64,000 bases of DNA from Candidatus Nitrotoga sp. SPKER (GCA_003402285.1 QFXG01000001.1:174981-238980); one strand, 5' to 3'. Counted from the first letter of the stretch, positions 10,169 through 20,169 are shown. A program made the numbers and translations. Notes: generated by a model not told the origin, from the sequence alone.

Positions 10169-10852
10169 TTAGATAATTTGCTTTACTGCAGACATCGCAA
10201 CGCTACCAGCCGACCCCACATCCAGAGTAGCTCCATTTATTCCTGGGGTTACAGCATTGACCATGCCAAAGGTCAATGCATTCGCATCAATCTTATTGCC
10301 AGCCAGCATTGCTTCCACCGAAAATTTATACGTTCCATTTGCAGCAACTGTACCCGCGTCTGTCTGACCATCCCATACCAGTGGTGTCACACCCGCCTTC
10401 TGTGGACCCATTTGCAATGTGCTTACCGTGTTACCCGCAGCATCCTTTATCAGCACTTTTACGCTGTCGGCAGGCTGCGTCAATTCAATTCCACCAATCG
10501 CCTTGCCATCTTTCAGAGTGATCGCCGAACCGGAAATCAAAACCCCATGTCCTATCATGCTGGTCGCTGATAACGACTGCCCCAAGGACATACTGTCGCT
10601 TAATGCCTGCAAAGTGGCATTAAGCTTGTCAATGCCGCTTACCGTACTAAGCTGCGCCATTTGCGATGTCACCTGCGCGTTATCCATCGGATTCAGCGGA
10701 TCCTGATTTTTCATTTGGGTAACTAATAGCTTCAAAAATCGATCTTCTGTTGTAGCAACGCTGCCTTCAGTACTCGATGCAGCATTTCTCTTTGCATTAA
10801 GCGAAGAAATAAGTGCGGCAGCGGAGCCGGTATCTTGAGTTGCGCTAATCAT
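10169..10852 (-). CDS. flgD: FlgD, hook assembly scaffold (hook cap)
   Basis: 227 residues with the FlgD core EDRFLKLLVTQMKNQDPLNPMDNAQVTSQMAQLSTVSGIDKLN (residues 36-80). This is followed by an Ig/FlgD-tudor-like part with LVWDGQTDAGTVAANGTYKFSVEA. It caps the hook during assembly and is shed afterwards. It lies between flgC and flgE in the operon. Confidence 0.96.
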   Translation of the reverse strand: MISATQDTGSAAALISSLNAKRNAASSTEGSVATTEDRFLKLLVTQMKNQDPLNPMDNAQVTSQMAQLSTVSGIDKLNATLQALSDSMSLGQSLSATSMIGHGVLISGSAITLKDGKAIGGIELTQPADSVKVLIKDAAGNTVSTLQMGPQKAGVTPLVWDGQTDAGTVAANGTYKFSVEAMLAGNKIDANALTFGMVNAVTPGINGATLDVGSAGSVAMSAVKQII

Positions 10853-10866
10853 GGTTTATCCTTTCG

Positions 10867-11271
10867 TTACTGACCTATGGTCAGCGTTTTGAGCAACAAA
10901 CTCTTGGAAGTATTCATCACCTCCACATTATTTTGATAGGAACGTGAAGACGAAATCATGTTCACCATCTCATCCACCACATTCACATTGGGCAGCGTGA
11001 CATAACCCTGCGCGTTGGCCATAGGATGTTTGGGGTCATAAAGCATTTTCATCGGTGAAGCATCTTCCACCACTCCCGATACTTTTACTCCGGCCCCCCC
11101 TCCATCCCCCATCGGTGTGGCGCTAAACATCACCTGCTTGGCACGATAAGGCTGGCCATTGGCGCTGGTCGTACTGTCGGCGTTGGCCAGATTGCTTGCC
11201 ACCACATTCAGACGCTGCGACTGCGCTGTCATGGCAGAACCAGAAATGTTAAAAATATTAAATAACGACAT
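10867..11271 (-). CDS. flgC: FlgC, proximal rod protein
   Basis: 134 residues beginning [34 protein letters not shown]. It also has [42 protein letters not shown], the conserved C-terminal helix of FlgC. It forms the proximal rod together with FlgB and FlgF. The spacing to flgB upstream is 5 bp. Confidence 0.97.
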   Translation of the reverse strand: MSLFNIFNISGSAMTAQSQRLNVVASNLANADSTTSANGQPYRAKQVMFSATPMGDGGGAGVKVSGVVEDASPMKMLYDPKHPMANAQGYVTLPNVNVVDEMVNMISSSRSYQNNVEVMNTSKSLLLKTLTIGQ

Positions 11272-11276
11272 AATGG

Positions 11277-11681
11277 TTATCCTTGTAATGCGCTCAATAC
11301 ACTTTTGATTTGGTTGTCCACAAATTTCACACTGGCTTCATAGCGCAAAGCATTGTCAGCAAACTGCGCACGCTCAACATCCATATCCACCGTGTTGCCG
11401 TCTGCGCTAGGTTGCACTACATTACGAAACATTACAGGTGTTCCCATTACGTTTTCACCTGAACTGCTATTTAAATGATGAGGCACGGTACTTGTCATCT
11501 GTAACTTCGCTGTATTACCTGAAATTGCACCTTGCAACGTCTTGGCGAAATCAATATCTTTTGCCTTGTAGTTGGGTGTATCGACATTAGCAATATTCGA
11601 AGCAAGAAGCTCCTGACGCGCCGCACGCAGGTTCAGTACGGTTCGATTAAACTGTAATGCATTGTCAATTTTGCTGACCAT
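11277..11681 (-). CDS. flgB: FlgB, proximal rod protein
   Basis: The frame opens further upstream, but the ATG at 11681 gives the family start [23 protein letters not shown] with AAGGA ten bases before it, so I choose it (134 residues). The motif [21 protein letters not shown] is the FlgB rod signature, and the C-terminal [21 protein letters not shown] is also conserved. It is the first gene of the flgB-to-flgL run. flgA, flgM and flgN are not next to it. Confidence 0.95.
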   Translation of the reverse strand: MVSKIDNALQFNRTVLNLRAARQELLASNIANVDTPNYKAKDIDFAKTLQGAISGNTAKLQMTSTVPHHLNSSSGENVMGTPVMFRNVVQPSADGNTVDMDVERAQFADNALRYEASVKFVDNQIKSVLSALQG

Positions 11682-11812
11682 TTTGCTTATATCCTTCACT
11701 TTTTTACTTTTTCCATGACACACATGCTAAACAACAATACGCTATGACTATTTAACGAATAAGCGTAGAAAACCGTCTTAATTTCCGCGTTATAAATGCA
11801 AAATAAATAACA

Positions 11813-11834
11813 AGCCCATCCCAAGGAGCGGGCT
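11813..11834 (-). terminator. Hairpin between flgB and the MFS gene
   Basis: AGCCC at 11813-11817 pairs with GGGCT at 11830-11834. Read on the minus strand the hairpin is followed by TTGTTATTTATTTT, as in a factor-independent terminator. No minus-strand gene now lies directly to its right, so it may be a remnant, or part of the flgB leader. Confidence 0.35.
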
Positions 11835-11876
11835 CTTATGATAAGTAAAAGCGATTAAAAAAGAGGCAACGACACA

Positions 11877-13073
11877 ATGTCACCCGATCCGGCAGGTAAA
11901 AAATTTGGTGTGCATCCAGATATACTCAAGCTGGGCCTAGTGAGCTTTTTAACTGACCTGAGCTCCGAGATGATTTTTTCCGTCTTCGCAATTTTCTTTA
12001 CTATCATCGCGGGGGCATCAGCGGCTTTGCTTGGCATAATTGAGGGACTTGCTGACTTCTCCGCATCCTCATTGAATTACTTGGCGGGCTGGCTGTCCGA
12101 TCGAACCGGGAAACGCAAAATTTTCGCACTGGCCGGATATGGTTTCTCCGCGCTGGCTAAAATTATTTTGTTAATCACCAGTTCGGTCGTTGGACTCGGT
12201 ATATTTCGTGTCATCGAGCGGCTGGGCAAAGGTTTCCGTGGGCCGCCACGAGATGCCTGGCTTGCGGCAGTATCCGACAAAAGCACGAGGGGATATTCAT
12301 TCGGCGTGCATAAGGCTCTCGACAAATCCGGCGCTGTTCTTGGCCCGCTTGTGGCGTACGGTCTACTTTCATGGCTAGGTGACGGAGCCTCCACGTTCCA
12401 GATCCTATTCTGGGTCGCGCTCATTCCCGCCTTGCTCGGCATCCTGATTTTAAGTCTCATCAAGGATCGCCCAGGGGTTGAGCACCCACGCGAGAACATG
12501 TTTGAAACATGGAAAGTTCTCAGCCCGGAATTTAAGCGCTATCTCGTTGCAGCAGGAATCTTTTCACTAGCCTATTTCAGTTTTGGATTTTTGCTGTTAC
12601 GTGCACACAGCGTCGGTTTTTCAATTAAAGACATCGTGTTGCTTTATGCCTTGTTCAATATTGCGTTCGTTGTTGTATCACCGCTGATCGGCAAACTTGG
12701 CGATCGTTTAGGAAGAGCGCGAATAATCATGCTGGGCTATCTGATCTATCTATTGATGAGCCTCGGCTTCGCATTTGCGACCACACAATGGCAGATCATT
12801 TCCCTGTTCATCATTTATGGTGTGTTTTATGCGATCGACGAAGCCCAAAGCAAAGCGTTTATAGCAGATCTCGAATTAGAGCGGCGTGCATCTGCGATCG
12901 GTGTCTACAATTTTGTGACTGGCCTTATCTACTTGCCTGCATCGCTGATCGCTGGGACGTTGTGGTTAATACATCCGTCCAGCGCTTTCTTTTTGGCTGC
13001 ATGTTTTGCCTTTAGCGCACTGGCGGTATTCGCATTTTTACGACCAGACCACAAGCGTTGTTCTGACGCTTAA
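11877..13073 (+). CDS. MFS transporter
   Basis: 398 residues with about 11-12 hydrophobic segments throughout, an inner-membrane transporter of the major facilitator superfamily. Motif A appears twice in the expected places, as GWLSDRTGKRKIF after helix 2 (about residue 75) and GKLGDRLGRARII in the second half (about residue 268). The loop GKGFRGPPRDAWLAAVSD after helix 4 is conserved in an uncharacterised MFS subgroup, so I cannot name the substrate. AAGAGG lies ten bases before the start. The gene faces away from flgB and converges on ntrC, with 12 bp between the ends. Confidence 0.85.
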   Translation: MSPDPAGKKFGVHPDILKLGLVSFLTDLSSEMIFSVFAIFFTIIAGASAALLGIIEGLADFSASSLNYLAGWLSDRTGKRKIFALAGYGFSALAKIILLITSSVVGLGIFRVIERLGKGFRGPPRDAWLAAVSDKSTRGYSFGVHKALDKSGAVLGPLVAYGLLSWLGDGASTFQILFWVALIPALLGILILSLIKDRPGVEHPRENMFETWKVLSPEFKRYLVAAGIFSLAYFSFGFLLLRAHSVGFSIKDIVLLYALFNIAFVVVSPLIGKLGDRLGRARIIMLGYLIYLLMSLGFAFATTQWQIISLFIIYGVFYAIDEAQSKAFIADLELERRASAIGVYNFVTGLIYLPASLIAGTLWLIHPSSAFFLAACFAFSALAVFAFLRPDHKRCSDA

Positions 13074-13085
13074 TATGGCTGCTAT

Positions 13086-14495
13086 TTATTGATCTAATCC
13101 CAATTCCTGAATCTTGCGCGTCATCGTATTGCGCCCCATACCCAAAAGTGTCGCGGCTTCTATGCGTCTGCCATCGGTGTGTTTCAGTGCCTGAGTGATC
13201 AGTGTGCGTTCGAACTGCTGGTTTAAAGTGTCTAATATATTTTGATCACCACGCTGCAATGCAAGCGTAACCTGTAGACCCAATTCGCATCGCCAATCGT
13301 CAGGCGGAGCGCCAGTGACAGTAGGTGCCTCGCGCAATTCGAGTGGTAGATCGGCAATTTCTATCTGTTGCGATGGTGTCATGACAGTGAGCCAATGACA
13401 AAGGTTTTCCAGTTGCCGCACATTGCCGGGAAAATTCTGTGTGGCAAGATAATTCAGTGTGTCCTCGCTGAAAGTCTTTTGTTCAACTGCAAGTTCGCCT
13501 GCTTTTTTCTGCAAAAAATATTTTGCCAGCAGGGGAATATCCACACGTCGTTCACGTAATGGCGGTAAACGCAGACGGATGACATTGAGACGGTGAAATA
13601 AATCTTCACGAAATAGACCTTCTTTTACCCGCTCATCCAGATTCTGGTGCGTGGCAGCAATAATACGTACATTAGTTTTAATTGGTTGATGGCCTCCCAC
13701 ACGATAGTAATTCTTGTCCGACAGCACCCGCAACAAACGGGTTTGCAGCTCCGCCGGCATATCGCCGATTTCATCAAGAAACAATGTGCCACCCTCGGCT
13801 TGCTCAAAACGACCGCGGCGGGTTGTGGCCGCACCAGTAAATGCGCCGCGCTCATGACCAAACAATTCGGATTCGAGTAAATCTTTCGGAATAGCCGCAG
13901 TATTAATGGCAATGAAAGGTTCGTTGGCGCGCGGACTGTGGCGGTGCAGAGCATGCGCTACCAACTCTTTGCCAGTGCCAGATTCGCCGTTGATGATGAC
14001 AGTTGCATGAGAGTGTGCGAGCCGTCCAATAGCGCGGAACACCTCCTGCATTGCAGGTGCTTGCCCCAGAATATCAGGTGCAGATGCGGCTGATTGCTTT
14101 TCTGCGGGTGCATCATTACGCAGGCTTTGCTCTAGCGCGCGGCGTATTAAAGCGACAGCCTGATCGACGTCAAACGGTTTGGGCAGATACTCAAAAGCAC
14201 CCCCTTGAAATGCCGATACTGCACTTTCCAGATCAGAATAAGCAGTCATGATGATGACTGGCAGACTCGGTATTTTTTCTCGTATTTTTTGTAAAAATAC
14301 CAGGCCAGAACTGCCGGGCATACGAATATCACTGATAACGACCTGCGGGGTACCGTGCTGTAGCGCGGTTAATGCTTCATCGGCCGAAGCAAAGCTTGTA
14401 AATTTGATGTCTGAACGTACCAAGGCTTTTTCCAGAACCCAGCGTATAGAACGATCATCATCAATGATCCAAACAGGTTTCATATTGGTTTCCAT
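13086..14495 (-). CDS. ntrC: NtrC, nitrogen regulation response regulator (sigma-54 activator)
   Basis: 469 residues in three domains. The receiver has acidic pocket DDD at 12-14 and phospho-acceptor Asp56 in VISDIRMPG. The AAA+ sigma-54 activator domain (about 140-380) has Walker A GESGTGKE and the GAFTGA loop that contacts sigma-54. The C-terminal Fis-type helix-turn-helix is [21 protein letters not shown]. It activates nitrogen-assimilation promoters when phosphorylated by NtrB. The ATG abuts the ntrB stop (TAAATG). An alternative start four codons in ([10 protein letters not shown]) also has a GGA seven bases upstream. The upstream cobA promoter carries a matching site, so the operon may be self-controlled. 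Confidence 0.96.
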   Translation of the reverse strand: METNMKPVWIIDDDRSIRWVLEKALVRSDIKFTSFASADEALTALQHGTPQVVISDIRMPGSSGLVFLQKIREKIPSLPVIIMTAYSDLESAVSAFQGGAFEYLPKPFDVDQAVALIRRALEQSLRNDAPAEKQSAASAPDILGQAPAMQEVFRAIGRLAHSHATVIINGESGTGKELVAHALHRHSPRANEPFIAINTAAIPKDLLESELFGHERGAFTGAATTRRGRFEQAEGGTLFLDEIGDMPAELQTRLLRVLSDKNYYRVGGHQPIKTNVRIIAATHQNLDERVKEGLFREDLFHRLNVIRLRLPPLRERRVDIPLLAKYFLQKKAGELAVEQKTFSEDTLNYLATQNFPGNVRQLENLCHWLTVMTPSQQIEIADLPLELREAPTVTGAPPDDWRCELGLQVTLALQRGDQNILDTLNQQFERTLITQALKHTDGRRIEAATLLGMGRNTMTRKIQELGLDQ

Positions 14496-15554
14496 TTATT
14501 CATTTTGTTTTAGTGGCAGCATTACCGTGAAGCAGGTGCGTCCCGGTTCACTGTCAAATTCGATACTGCCTTCATGCTGACTGACAAAATTTTGCGCCAG
14601 ACTTAGTCCCAAGCCATGTCCATTATCGCGGCCAGAGACTAGCGGATAGAAAATCTTGTCGTGCAAATGTAAGGGGATACCTGGCCCATCATCGATAATC
14701 TGAACCATGAGCGCCAAGCGATGACGTTTTTTCATCAACGTTACCTGGCGCGAAATGCGTGTGCGTAGCACAATATTACCGTGTCCCTGCATGGCCTGCG
14801 CAGCATTACGTACCAGATTCAGGATAACCTGAATGAGTTGCTCCTTGTCGCCCATTAGCACTGGCAGGCTGATGTCGTAATCACGCTGGATAGTCAAATT
14901 TTCCGGAAATTCAGCTAAAACCAAGCTACGCACGCGTTCAAGTACTTCATGAATGTTGAGAGGCGAAAAATTGGGCTGATGTTGGGGGGTAAGTAACTTT
15001 TCCATCAACGAAACCAAGCGGTCGGTTTCCTGAATGACGACCTGGGTGTATTCACGCAAACCGGGTTTCTCCAATTCATGTTCCAGTAGCTGTGCAGCGC
15101 CTCGTATACCTCCCAACGGATTCTTGATTTCGTGTGCCAGATTGCGTAACAGGAGGCGATTAGCTTGAGTCTGGTCTAGCATCTGTTCTTCACGTGCTAA
15201 CTTTAGCGGACGATCAATGGTATGAAATTCAAGTAACAAATAATTATTAAATTGTAGTGGCGTGGCGGTGCAGCGCAAATGCAACTTGCCATGGGGAGGG
15301 ATGCCCAACATCAGGTCATGTTCAATATAGCTGGCATTATTGATAAGTGCATGCTGCATTGCCGCAACAAGCTGCTCGGTGTGAGTGAAAACATGTTGCA
15401 CCGAATGGCCGATCAGACTTTTGCTGCTTAAGGCCAACAGGTTTTCCGCAGCCGGATTGAGATAAGCGATATGCAACTCCCCATCCAATAGGATAATGGC
15501 CGTAGCGAGGTGTTCAAAGGTAGGCAAAAAATTGTCAGCCATAAGCATTTTCAC
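14496..15554 (-). CDS. ntrB: NtrB, nitrogen regulation sensor histidine kinase
   Basis: 352 residues. An N-terminal PAS-like domain (10-110) precedes the HisKA box NLAHEIKNPLGGIRGAAQLLE, with His141 as the phosphorylation site. The ATPase domain has LNLVRNAAQAM, IIDDGPGIP and NGHGLGLSLAQNFVSQHEGSI. There are no membrane segments, as usual for NtrB, which answers to PII. It is immediately upstream of ntrC and downstream of the nitrite genes. No glnA gene is present here, unlike the enteric glnALG order. Confidence 0.95.
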   Translation of the reverse strand: MKMLMADNFLPTFEHLATAIILLDGELHIAYLNPAAENLLALSSKSLIGHSVQHVFTHTEQLVAAMQHALINNASYIEHDLMLGIPPHGKLHLRCTATPLQFNNYLLLEFHTIDRPLKLAREEQMLDQTQANRLLLRNLAHEIKNPLGGIRGAAQLLEHELEKPGLREYTQVVIQETDRLVSLMEKLLTPQHQPNFSPLNIHEVLERVRSLVLAEFPENLTIQRDYDISLPVLMGDKEQLIQVILNLVRNAAQAMQGHGNIVLRTRISRQVTLMKKRHRLALMVQIIDDGPGIPLHLHDKIFYPLVSGRDNGHGLGLSLAQNFVSQHEGSIEFDSEPGRTCFTVMLPLKQNE

Positions 15555-15613
15555 TATTTGGAATCATGGCTCCATGGTTGATTGAATTCGCAAAATCCGC
15601 TTTTATTTTTTTG

Positions 15614-15640
15614 TGACGGCTACCATTTTGACAGCCGTCA
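15614..15640. other. Hairpin between the nitrite transporter gene and ntrB
   Basis: TGACGGCT at 15614-15621 is perfectly complementary to AGCCGTCA at 15633-15640. On the transcribed minus strand the hairpin is followed by an A-tract rather than a T-tract, so it is not a standard terminator. It could be an RNA-processing or mRNA-stability element separating nirC from ntrBC. Confidence 0.4.
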
Positions 15641-15658
15641 AATTGACCTCACATTACC

Positions 15659-16471
15659 CTAAAATCGAACATGCTTATTTATTTTGCCATAAGTGGTATA
15701 CAAGAGCATGCCGGTAAAAATAGAGCCTCCAATTAAGTTACCCAGCGTAACCGGAATTTGATTCCAGAACCACCATTGGTAAAGACTGATATCGGCGCCC
15801 AATAATATCGCGGTAGGAATTACGAACATATTGACGACACAGTGCTCAAATCCTAACGCAAAAAATGTCATGACCGGCAGCCAGGGAGCGACGATTTTCC
15901 CAATGGTTGAATTAGAGATCAAACCTAACACAACCCCTAACGTCACCATCCAATTACAGAGGATGCCATTGATCAAGGCAGCGAGCCAACCGATTGAATC
16001 TGCATGCTGATAAGCAAGCGTTTTAGCCTGAGCAACCGAGATAATTTTTTCTGCCAATCGGCCGCCTGGCGCAGGCGAAGTTCCAGTCAATGCCAAGGCC
16101 AGCAATCCACCAAAGAAAAGACTACCCAGCAAATTCCCTAGAAAAACCCAGCACCAATTTCTCAACATTTCCCTGCCGCTTATTTTTCCATCCGCGGTAC
16201 TCATCGGTAGCAACGCAAAGCTGCCTGTAACCAATTCCAATCCGAGCAGTACGATCATCACGAAACCGACAGGAAAAATGACCCCCATCACCAGTGCAGC
16301 TGCGCCTCCCGTAAACCCATCTGAAACCCTGAACGCAAGTGCAGTCGCAAAACCCAGCAGCACTCCAGAAAGAAACCCCCGAAGCAGCATATCCCGAACA
16401 CTGAGCGACGCTTTTTTTTCGCCTACAACAACCAGTTGCTTGATTAACTTGATCGGTTGCACGTAATCCAT
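15659..16471 (-). CDS. Formate/nitrite transporter family protein (NirC-like)
   Basis: I start at ATG 16471 (MDYVQPIKLIKQ, 270 residues). AAGGTG lies six bases upstream, while the earlier GTG and ATG overlap that site. The protein has six hydrophobic segments and FNT-family features: LLRGFLSGVLLGFATALA near the start, LVTGSFALLP in the first half, and GILCNWMVTLGV plus ALGFEHCVVNMFVIP in the second half. The FNT family forms pentameric anion channels for formate, nitrite or hydrosulfide. Position directly after nirD argues for nitrite (inference). Confidence 0.88.
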   Translation of the reverse strand: MDYVQPIKLIKQLVVVGEKKASLSVRDMLLRGFLSGVLLGFATALAFRVSDGFTGGAAALVMGVIFPVGFVMIVLLGLELVTGSFALLPMSTADGKISGREMLRNWCWVFLGNLLGSLFFGGLLALALTGTSPAPGGRLAEKIISVAQAKTLAYQHADSIGWLAALINGILCNWMVTLGVVLGLISNSTIGKIVAPWLPVMTFFALGFEHCVVNMFVIPTAILLGADISLYQWWFWNQIPVTLGNLIGGSIFTGMLLYTTYGKINKHVRF

Positions 16472-16521
16472 TTTCATCACCTTTATCGTTATGCAATTAA
16501 CCTTCGGGTAATTCTTTAACT

Positions 16522-16833
16522 TTATGTAAGCGATAAATACACCACATCATTTTCAACCTTGACTGGATAGGATCGCGTGCACCCCACATCTGGCGTCACT
16601 GCTTTGCCGTCATCCAGACAGATATTCCAGTTATGCAGCGGACAGGCAACTTTCTTGCCGAATACGATACCTTGTGACAGATGGCCGCCCTTATGTGGGC
16701 ACCGATCGAGCAACGCAAATACCTCTCCTTCAGCAGTGCGGAACAATGCAATGTCTCCCTGTTTTGTCGTAACTACACGCGCGCCCAGAGGCGGTATTTC
16801 TTCTAAGGTTGTGACTTCATGCCAAGTATTCAT
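16522..16833 (-). CDS. nirD: NirD, nitrite reductase small subunit with intact Rieske motif
   Basis: I choose ATG 16833 (MNTWHEVTTLEEIPP, 103 residues) because AAGGAG stands six bases before it; the longer open frame overlaps nirB. The Rieske-type ligands are all present: Cys45-x-His47 in CPHKGG and Cys64-x2-His67 in CPLHNW. Enteric NirD lacks these residues, so this version should hold a [2Fe-2S] cluster. It partners NirB in NADH-dependent reduction of nitrite to ammonium in the cytoplasm. It lies 13 bp after nirB. Confidence 0.94.
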   Translation of the reverse strand: MNTWHEVTTLEEIPPLGARVVTTKQGDIALFRTAEGEVFALLDRCPHKGGHLSQGIVFGKKVACPLHNWNICLDDGKAVTPDVGCTRSYPVKVENDVVYLSLT

Positions 16834-16846
16834 AATTTGCTCCTTT

Positions 16847-19270
16847 TTAAATTGCCAGCGATTCGAATTCACGCGCATTGATGTTTTCCTTAGACCATGG
16901 ATTTGTTGCACCCTGTAACGCATAGAGCAATCTTGCATATAGCGCTTTACGATTGGCTGCATTCTCTACCACCTGTTTCTTGACATAGTCCAGACCAACC
17001 CGCTCCACGTAATGCACTGTGCGATCCAGGTAATGCGCTTCTTCACGATAAAGCTGGGCGAATGCGCCGGTATATTCCATCACATCATCGTGTGTCTTTA
17101 CCTTCACCAGAAATTGCGCGACCACGGTCTTGATACCGCCATTACCTGCCACATAGATTTCCCAACCTGATTCCACGCCAATGATGCCCACATCTTTAAT
17201 GCCAGATTCAGCACAGTTACGCGGGCAGCCCGACACGGCAACCTTGAATTTATGCGGCATCCACATATGGTCAAACGCACGCTCAATGTCGATACCCATC
17301 TGCGTCGAATCTTGCACACCAAAACGGCACCACTCGCTGCCCACACAGGTTTTAACCGTGCGCAAGGCTTTTGCATAGGCATAGCCTGATGGCATGTCCA
17401 GATCTTCCCATACCTTCGGCAAGTCTGTTTTTTTTACGCCGAGCAAATCTATACGCTGCCCGCCTGTCACTTTAACCGTCGTAATATTGTATTTTTCTGC
17501 TACATCAGCAATGCGGCGTAATTGTTGTGGCGTAGTTATGCCGCCGTACATGCGCGGCACTACCGAAAATGTACCGTCCTTTTGTATGTTAGCGTTGGCG
17601 CGCTCATTGATGAAACGTGATTGTGGATCGTCCTTTGCTTCATGCGGCCAGGCGCATAGCAGGTAAAAGTTCAATGCCGGCCTACACTTGGCACACCCAT
17701 TAGTGGTATTCCAATTAAGGAATATCATGGTTTGCGAGATCGAAATCAATTTTTCCTCGAGGATTGCTTTGCGCACTTCTTCATGACTGTGAGAAGTGCA
17801 GTCGCATAACGGCTTAACGGTTGTAGCGGGTGGTGCATAAGCGCCCCCGACGGTAGAAGCAAGAATTTGTTCGACCAGTCCGGTGCATGAACCGCAGGAC
17901 GCAGAAGCCTTGGTGTGCTTGCGTACATCCTCCAGCGTAAATAATCCTTGTTCCTTGATTGCCTTGACGATCGTCCCTTTGCATACGCCATTGCAACCGC
18001 AGACTTCCATCGCGTTTGTCATGGTGGCCGCAAGGTTTTGTCCTTGCGAGCCAGCATTGCCTAAATGGGATTGGCCAAATATTAATTGATCACGTATTTC
18101 TGCAACATTTTTGCCATCACGTATCATCTGAAAATACCACGAGCTATCCTTGGTATCGCCGTACATCACTGCGCCGATCAGCGTATTGTTGTTCAATACC
18201 AATTTCTTGTATCGCCCACCACTGACATCGTGCATGACGATCTCATTCGTTTCATTACTGCCAGTAAAATCCCCGGCCGAAAACAAATCTACTCCGGTGA
18301 CTTTGAGCTTGGTGGAAGTAACCGAGCCTTGGTAGTACGCGATTCCCATGCGCGCCAGATGATTGGCGCATACTTTGGCCATGTCGAATAACGGAGCGAC
18401 CAAGCCATAAGCGATACCACGATGTGAAATACACTCACCTACTGCATAGATACTGGGATCATAGGTTTGCATGGTATCGCTCACCACAATGCCGCGATTA
18501 CAATAAATCCCGGCTGCTTCTGCCAGTGCAACATTTGGGCGAATACCAACCGCCATTACCACCAGATCAGCAGGAATTTCAGTGCCATCCTTGAAGCGAA
18601 TTGACTTTACGCGGCCATGACCGTCGCTGATCAACTCTTGCGTTTGCTGCTTCAACAGAAATTTCAAACCCTTGGCTTCCAAAGCGGATTGCAGCATTTG
18701 GGCTGAATTGTCATCCAGTTGACGTTCCATCAGCCATGACATGAGATGCACAACGGTGACATCCATTCCTCTAAGTACCAAACCATTGGCTGCTTCCAGC
18801 CCAAGCAGGCCACCACCGATCACCACTGCATGCTTATATTTTTCCGCAGCGGCTATCATCGCGTTGGTATCCTGAATATCGCGATAACCAACTACACCCG
18901 CCAATTCCTTGCCAGGAACCGGCAAAATGAAGGAGCTGGAACCCGTCGCCAGCAACAATCTATCGTATTCCGCTTCCGTACCATCTTCAGCCACCACGAC
19001 CTTACGTTTTCTGGCGATGTGCATGATCTTTTTGTTCAGATGCAAAGTTATGTTGTTTTGCTTATACCAATCCATGTCGTTCAGGATAATGTCCTGGATG
19101 CCTTGTTCGCCCGCCAATACTGGTGACAACATAATGCGGTTGTAATTAGGATAGGGTTCGGCACCAAATACGGTAATGTCATACAAATCGGGCGTCAGCT
19201 TCAATAACTCTTCCAGAGTCCGTACGCCCGCCATTCCATTACCCACCATAACCAGCTTCATTTTTTTCAT
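16847..19270 (-). CDS. nirB: NirB, NADH-dependent nitrite reductase large subunit
   Basis: 807 residues. A FAD/NADH oxidoreductase module occupies about 1-400 (VMVGNGMAGVR, VVIGGGLLGLEAANGL, IYAVGECISHRG). A BFD-like [2Fe-2S] module follows, with CGCNGVC and CGSCTGLV at about 420-470. The ferredoxin/sulfite-reductase-like catalytic module ends the protein. Its siroheme-[4Fe-4S] cysteines are Cys642-x5-Cys648 (CVGSEWC) and Cys682-x3-Cys686 (CPRNC). It makes ammonium from nitrite in six-electron steps. AGGAG lies seven bases before the start. cobA upstream supplies the siroheme pathway. Confidence 0.96.
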   Translation of the reverse strand: MKKMKLVMVGNGMAGVRTLEELLKLTPDLYDITVFGAEPYPNYNRIMLSPVLAGEQGIQDIILNDMDWYKQNNITLHLNKKIMHIARKRKVVVAEDGTEAEYDRLLLATGSSSFILPVPGKELAGVVGYRDIQDTNAMIAAAEKYKHAVVIGGGLLGLEAANGLVLRGMDVTVVHLMSWLMERQLDDNSAQMLQSALEAKGLKFLLKQQTQELISDGHGRVKSIRFKDGTEIPADLVVMAVGIRPNVALAEAAGIYCNRGIVVSDTMQTYDPSIYAVGECISHRGIAYGLVAPLFDMAKVCANHLARMGIAYYQGSVTSTKLKVTGVDLFSAGDFTGSNETNEIVMHDVSGGRYKKLVLNNNTLIGAVMYGDTKDSSWYFQMIRDGKNVAEIRDQLIFGQSHLGNAGSQGQNLAATMTNAMEVCGCNGVCKGTIVKAIKEQGLFTLEDVRKHTKASASCGSCTGLVEQILASTVGGAYAPPATTVKPLCDCTSHSHEEVRKAILEEKLISISQTMIFLNWNTTNGCAKCRPALNFYLLCAWPHEAKDDPQSRFINERANANIQKDGTFSVVPRMYGGITTPQQLRRIADVAEKYNITTVKVTGGQRIDLLGVKKTDLPKVWEDLDMPSGYAYAKALRTVKTCVGSEWCRFGVQDSTQMGIDIERAFDHMWMPHKFKVAVSGCPRNCAESGIKDVGIIGVESGWEIYVAGNGGIKTVVAQFLVKVKTHDDVMEYTGAFAQLYREEAHYLDRTVHYVERVGLDYVKKQVVENAANRKALYARLLYALQGATNPWSKENINAREFESLAI

Positions 19271-19294
19271 GACATCACTCCTATTTACAAATTT

Positions 19295-20047
19295 TTATGC
19301 GGCCAATTGTTGCGAAATTTGTTCCGTCATTTCAGCAAATCGCACCACTTCGCCAATAACCACGATCGCTGGGCTAGCTATTTTTTCAGCAATTACCAGG
19401 GATTCGATTTTTCCTAGCGTAGTCACTACCTGCCGCTGGTTAGGTAATGTACCGTTCTGAATTGCGGCAGCAGGAATATCTGCCGGTAATCCATTCACTA
19501 TCAGTTGCTGCACGATGTGCTTTAAATTAGACATACCCATATAAATAACCAGAGTCGTGCCTGTCTTTGCCAATGCATGCCAATTCGGTTCTTCTGTGCC
19601 TTGCGTATGGCCCGTGACAAACGTTACGCCATGCGTGTAATTTCTATGTGTAAGCGGAATATTCAAGGAAGCCGTCACTGCCATGCCGGAAGTAATGCCA
19701 CTGATCACGGAGACCGAAATACCAGCTTGTCGTAAAGCTTGTAGTTCCTCACCCCCGCGCCCGAACATAAATGGATCACCGCCCTTGATGCGCGCTACCA
19801 CTTTGCCCACACCCGCCAATGAAATCATCTGCTTGTGGATGAATATTTGTGGCGTAGAGTCGCATCCCCCGCGTTTGCCTACGTGAATAATCTGCGCGTT
19901 GCTTTGGGCAAATTCCAGAACATCGGGATTCACTAAATCATCAATCAAAATTGCGTCCGCCAATCCAATGGCTCGCACTGCACCAAGAGTCAACAGCTCC
20001 AAACTGCCTGGCCCTGCACCTATCAAATATACCTGTGCAATTTTCAT
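19295..20047 (-). CDS. cobA: Uroporphyrinogen-III C-methyltransferase (siroheme synthesis)
   Basis: The start ATG 20047 gives MKIAQVYLIGAGPGS, the normal SUMT beginning, with GGGAG five bases before it (250 residues). Motifs include GAGPGSLELLTLGA, VHVGKRGG-like IHVGKRGG, ARIKGGDPFMFGRGGEE, SGITSGMAVTASLNIPLTHR and VYMGM-like VIYMGMSNL. It adds two methyl groups from S-adenosylmethionine to uroporphyrinogen III to make precorrin-2, the precursor of the siroheme in NirB. It lacks the CysG dehydrogenase/ferrochelatase part, so another enzyme must finish siroheme. Confidence 0.94.
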   Translation of the reverse strand: MKIAQVYLIGAGPGSLELLTLGAVRAIGLADAILIDDLVNPDVLEFAQSNAQIIHVGKRGGCDSTPQIFIHKQMISLAGVGKVVARIKGGDPFMFGRGGEELQALRQAGISVSVISGITSGMAVTASLNIPLTHRNYTHGVTFVTGHTQGTEEPNWHALAKTGTTLVIYMGMSNLKHIVQQLIVNGLPADIPAAAIQNGTLPNQRQVVTTLGKIESLVIAEKIASPAIVVIGEVVRFAEMTEQISQQLAA

Positions 20048-20153
20048 GTTTACTCCCATTTCCCGATTCGTCCTGCTAGCAAATGAACAAGGCATCCATC
20101 TACACATATCGTTTAAAAGTTAAATCAGTTGATTGATTAGGTAATTAGTTATA

Positions 20154-20169
20154 AGCAATATTAATGCCA
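20154..20169 (-). promoter_or_regulatory. Sigma-54 promoter of the cobA-nirBD-nirC operon
   Basis: On the minus strand the sequence reads TGGCATTAATATTGCT, with GG and GC separated by exactly 10 bases. This matches the sigma-54 consensus TGGCAC-N5-TTGC at nine of ten key positions. It lies about 107 bp upstream of the cobA start, and an NtrC-type site lies further upstream. Confidence 0.75.

Noticed and set aside
15614..15640. Hairpin as a standard terminator of the nitrite genes
   Set aside because: The T-run lies on the wrong side for minus-strand transcription, so I list it only as a hairpin.
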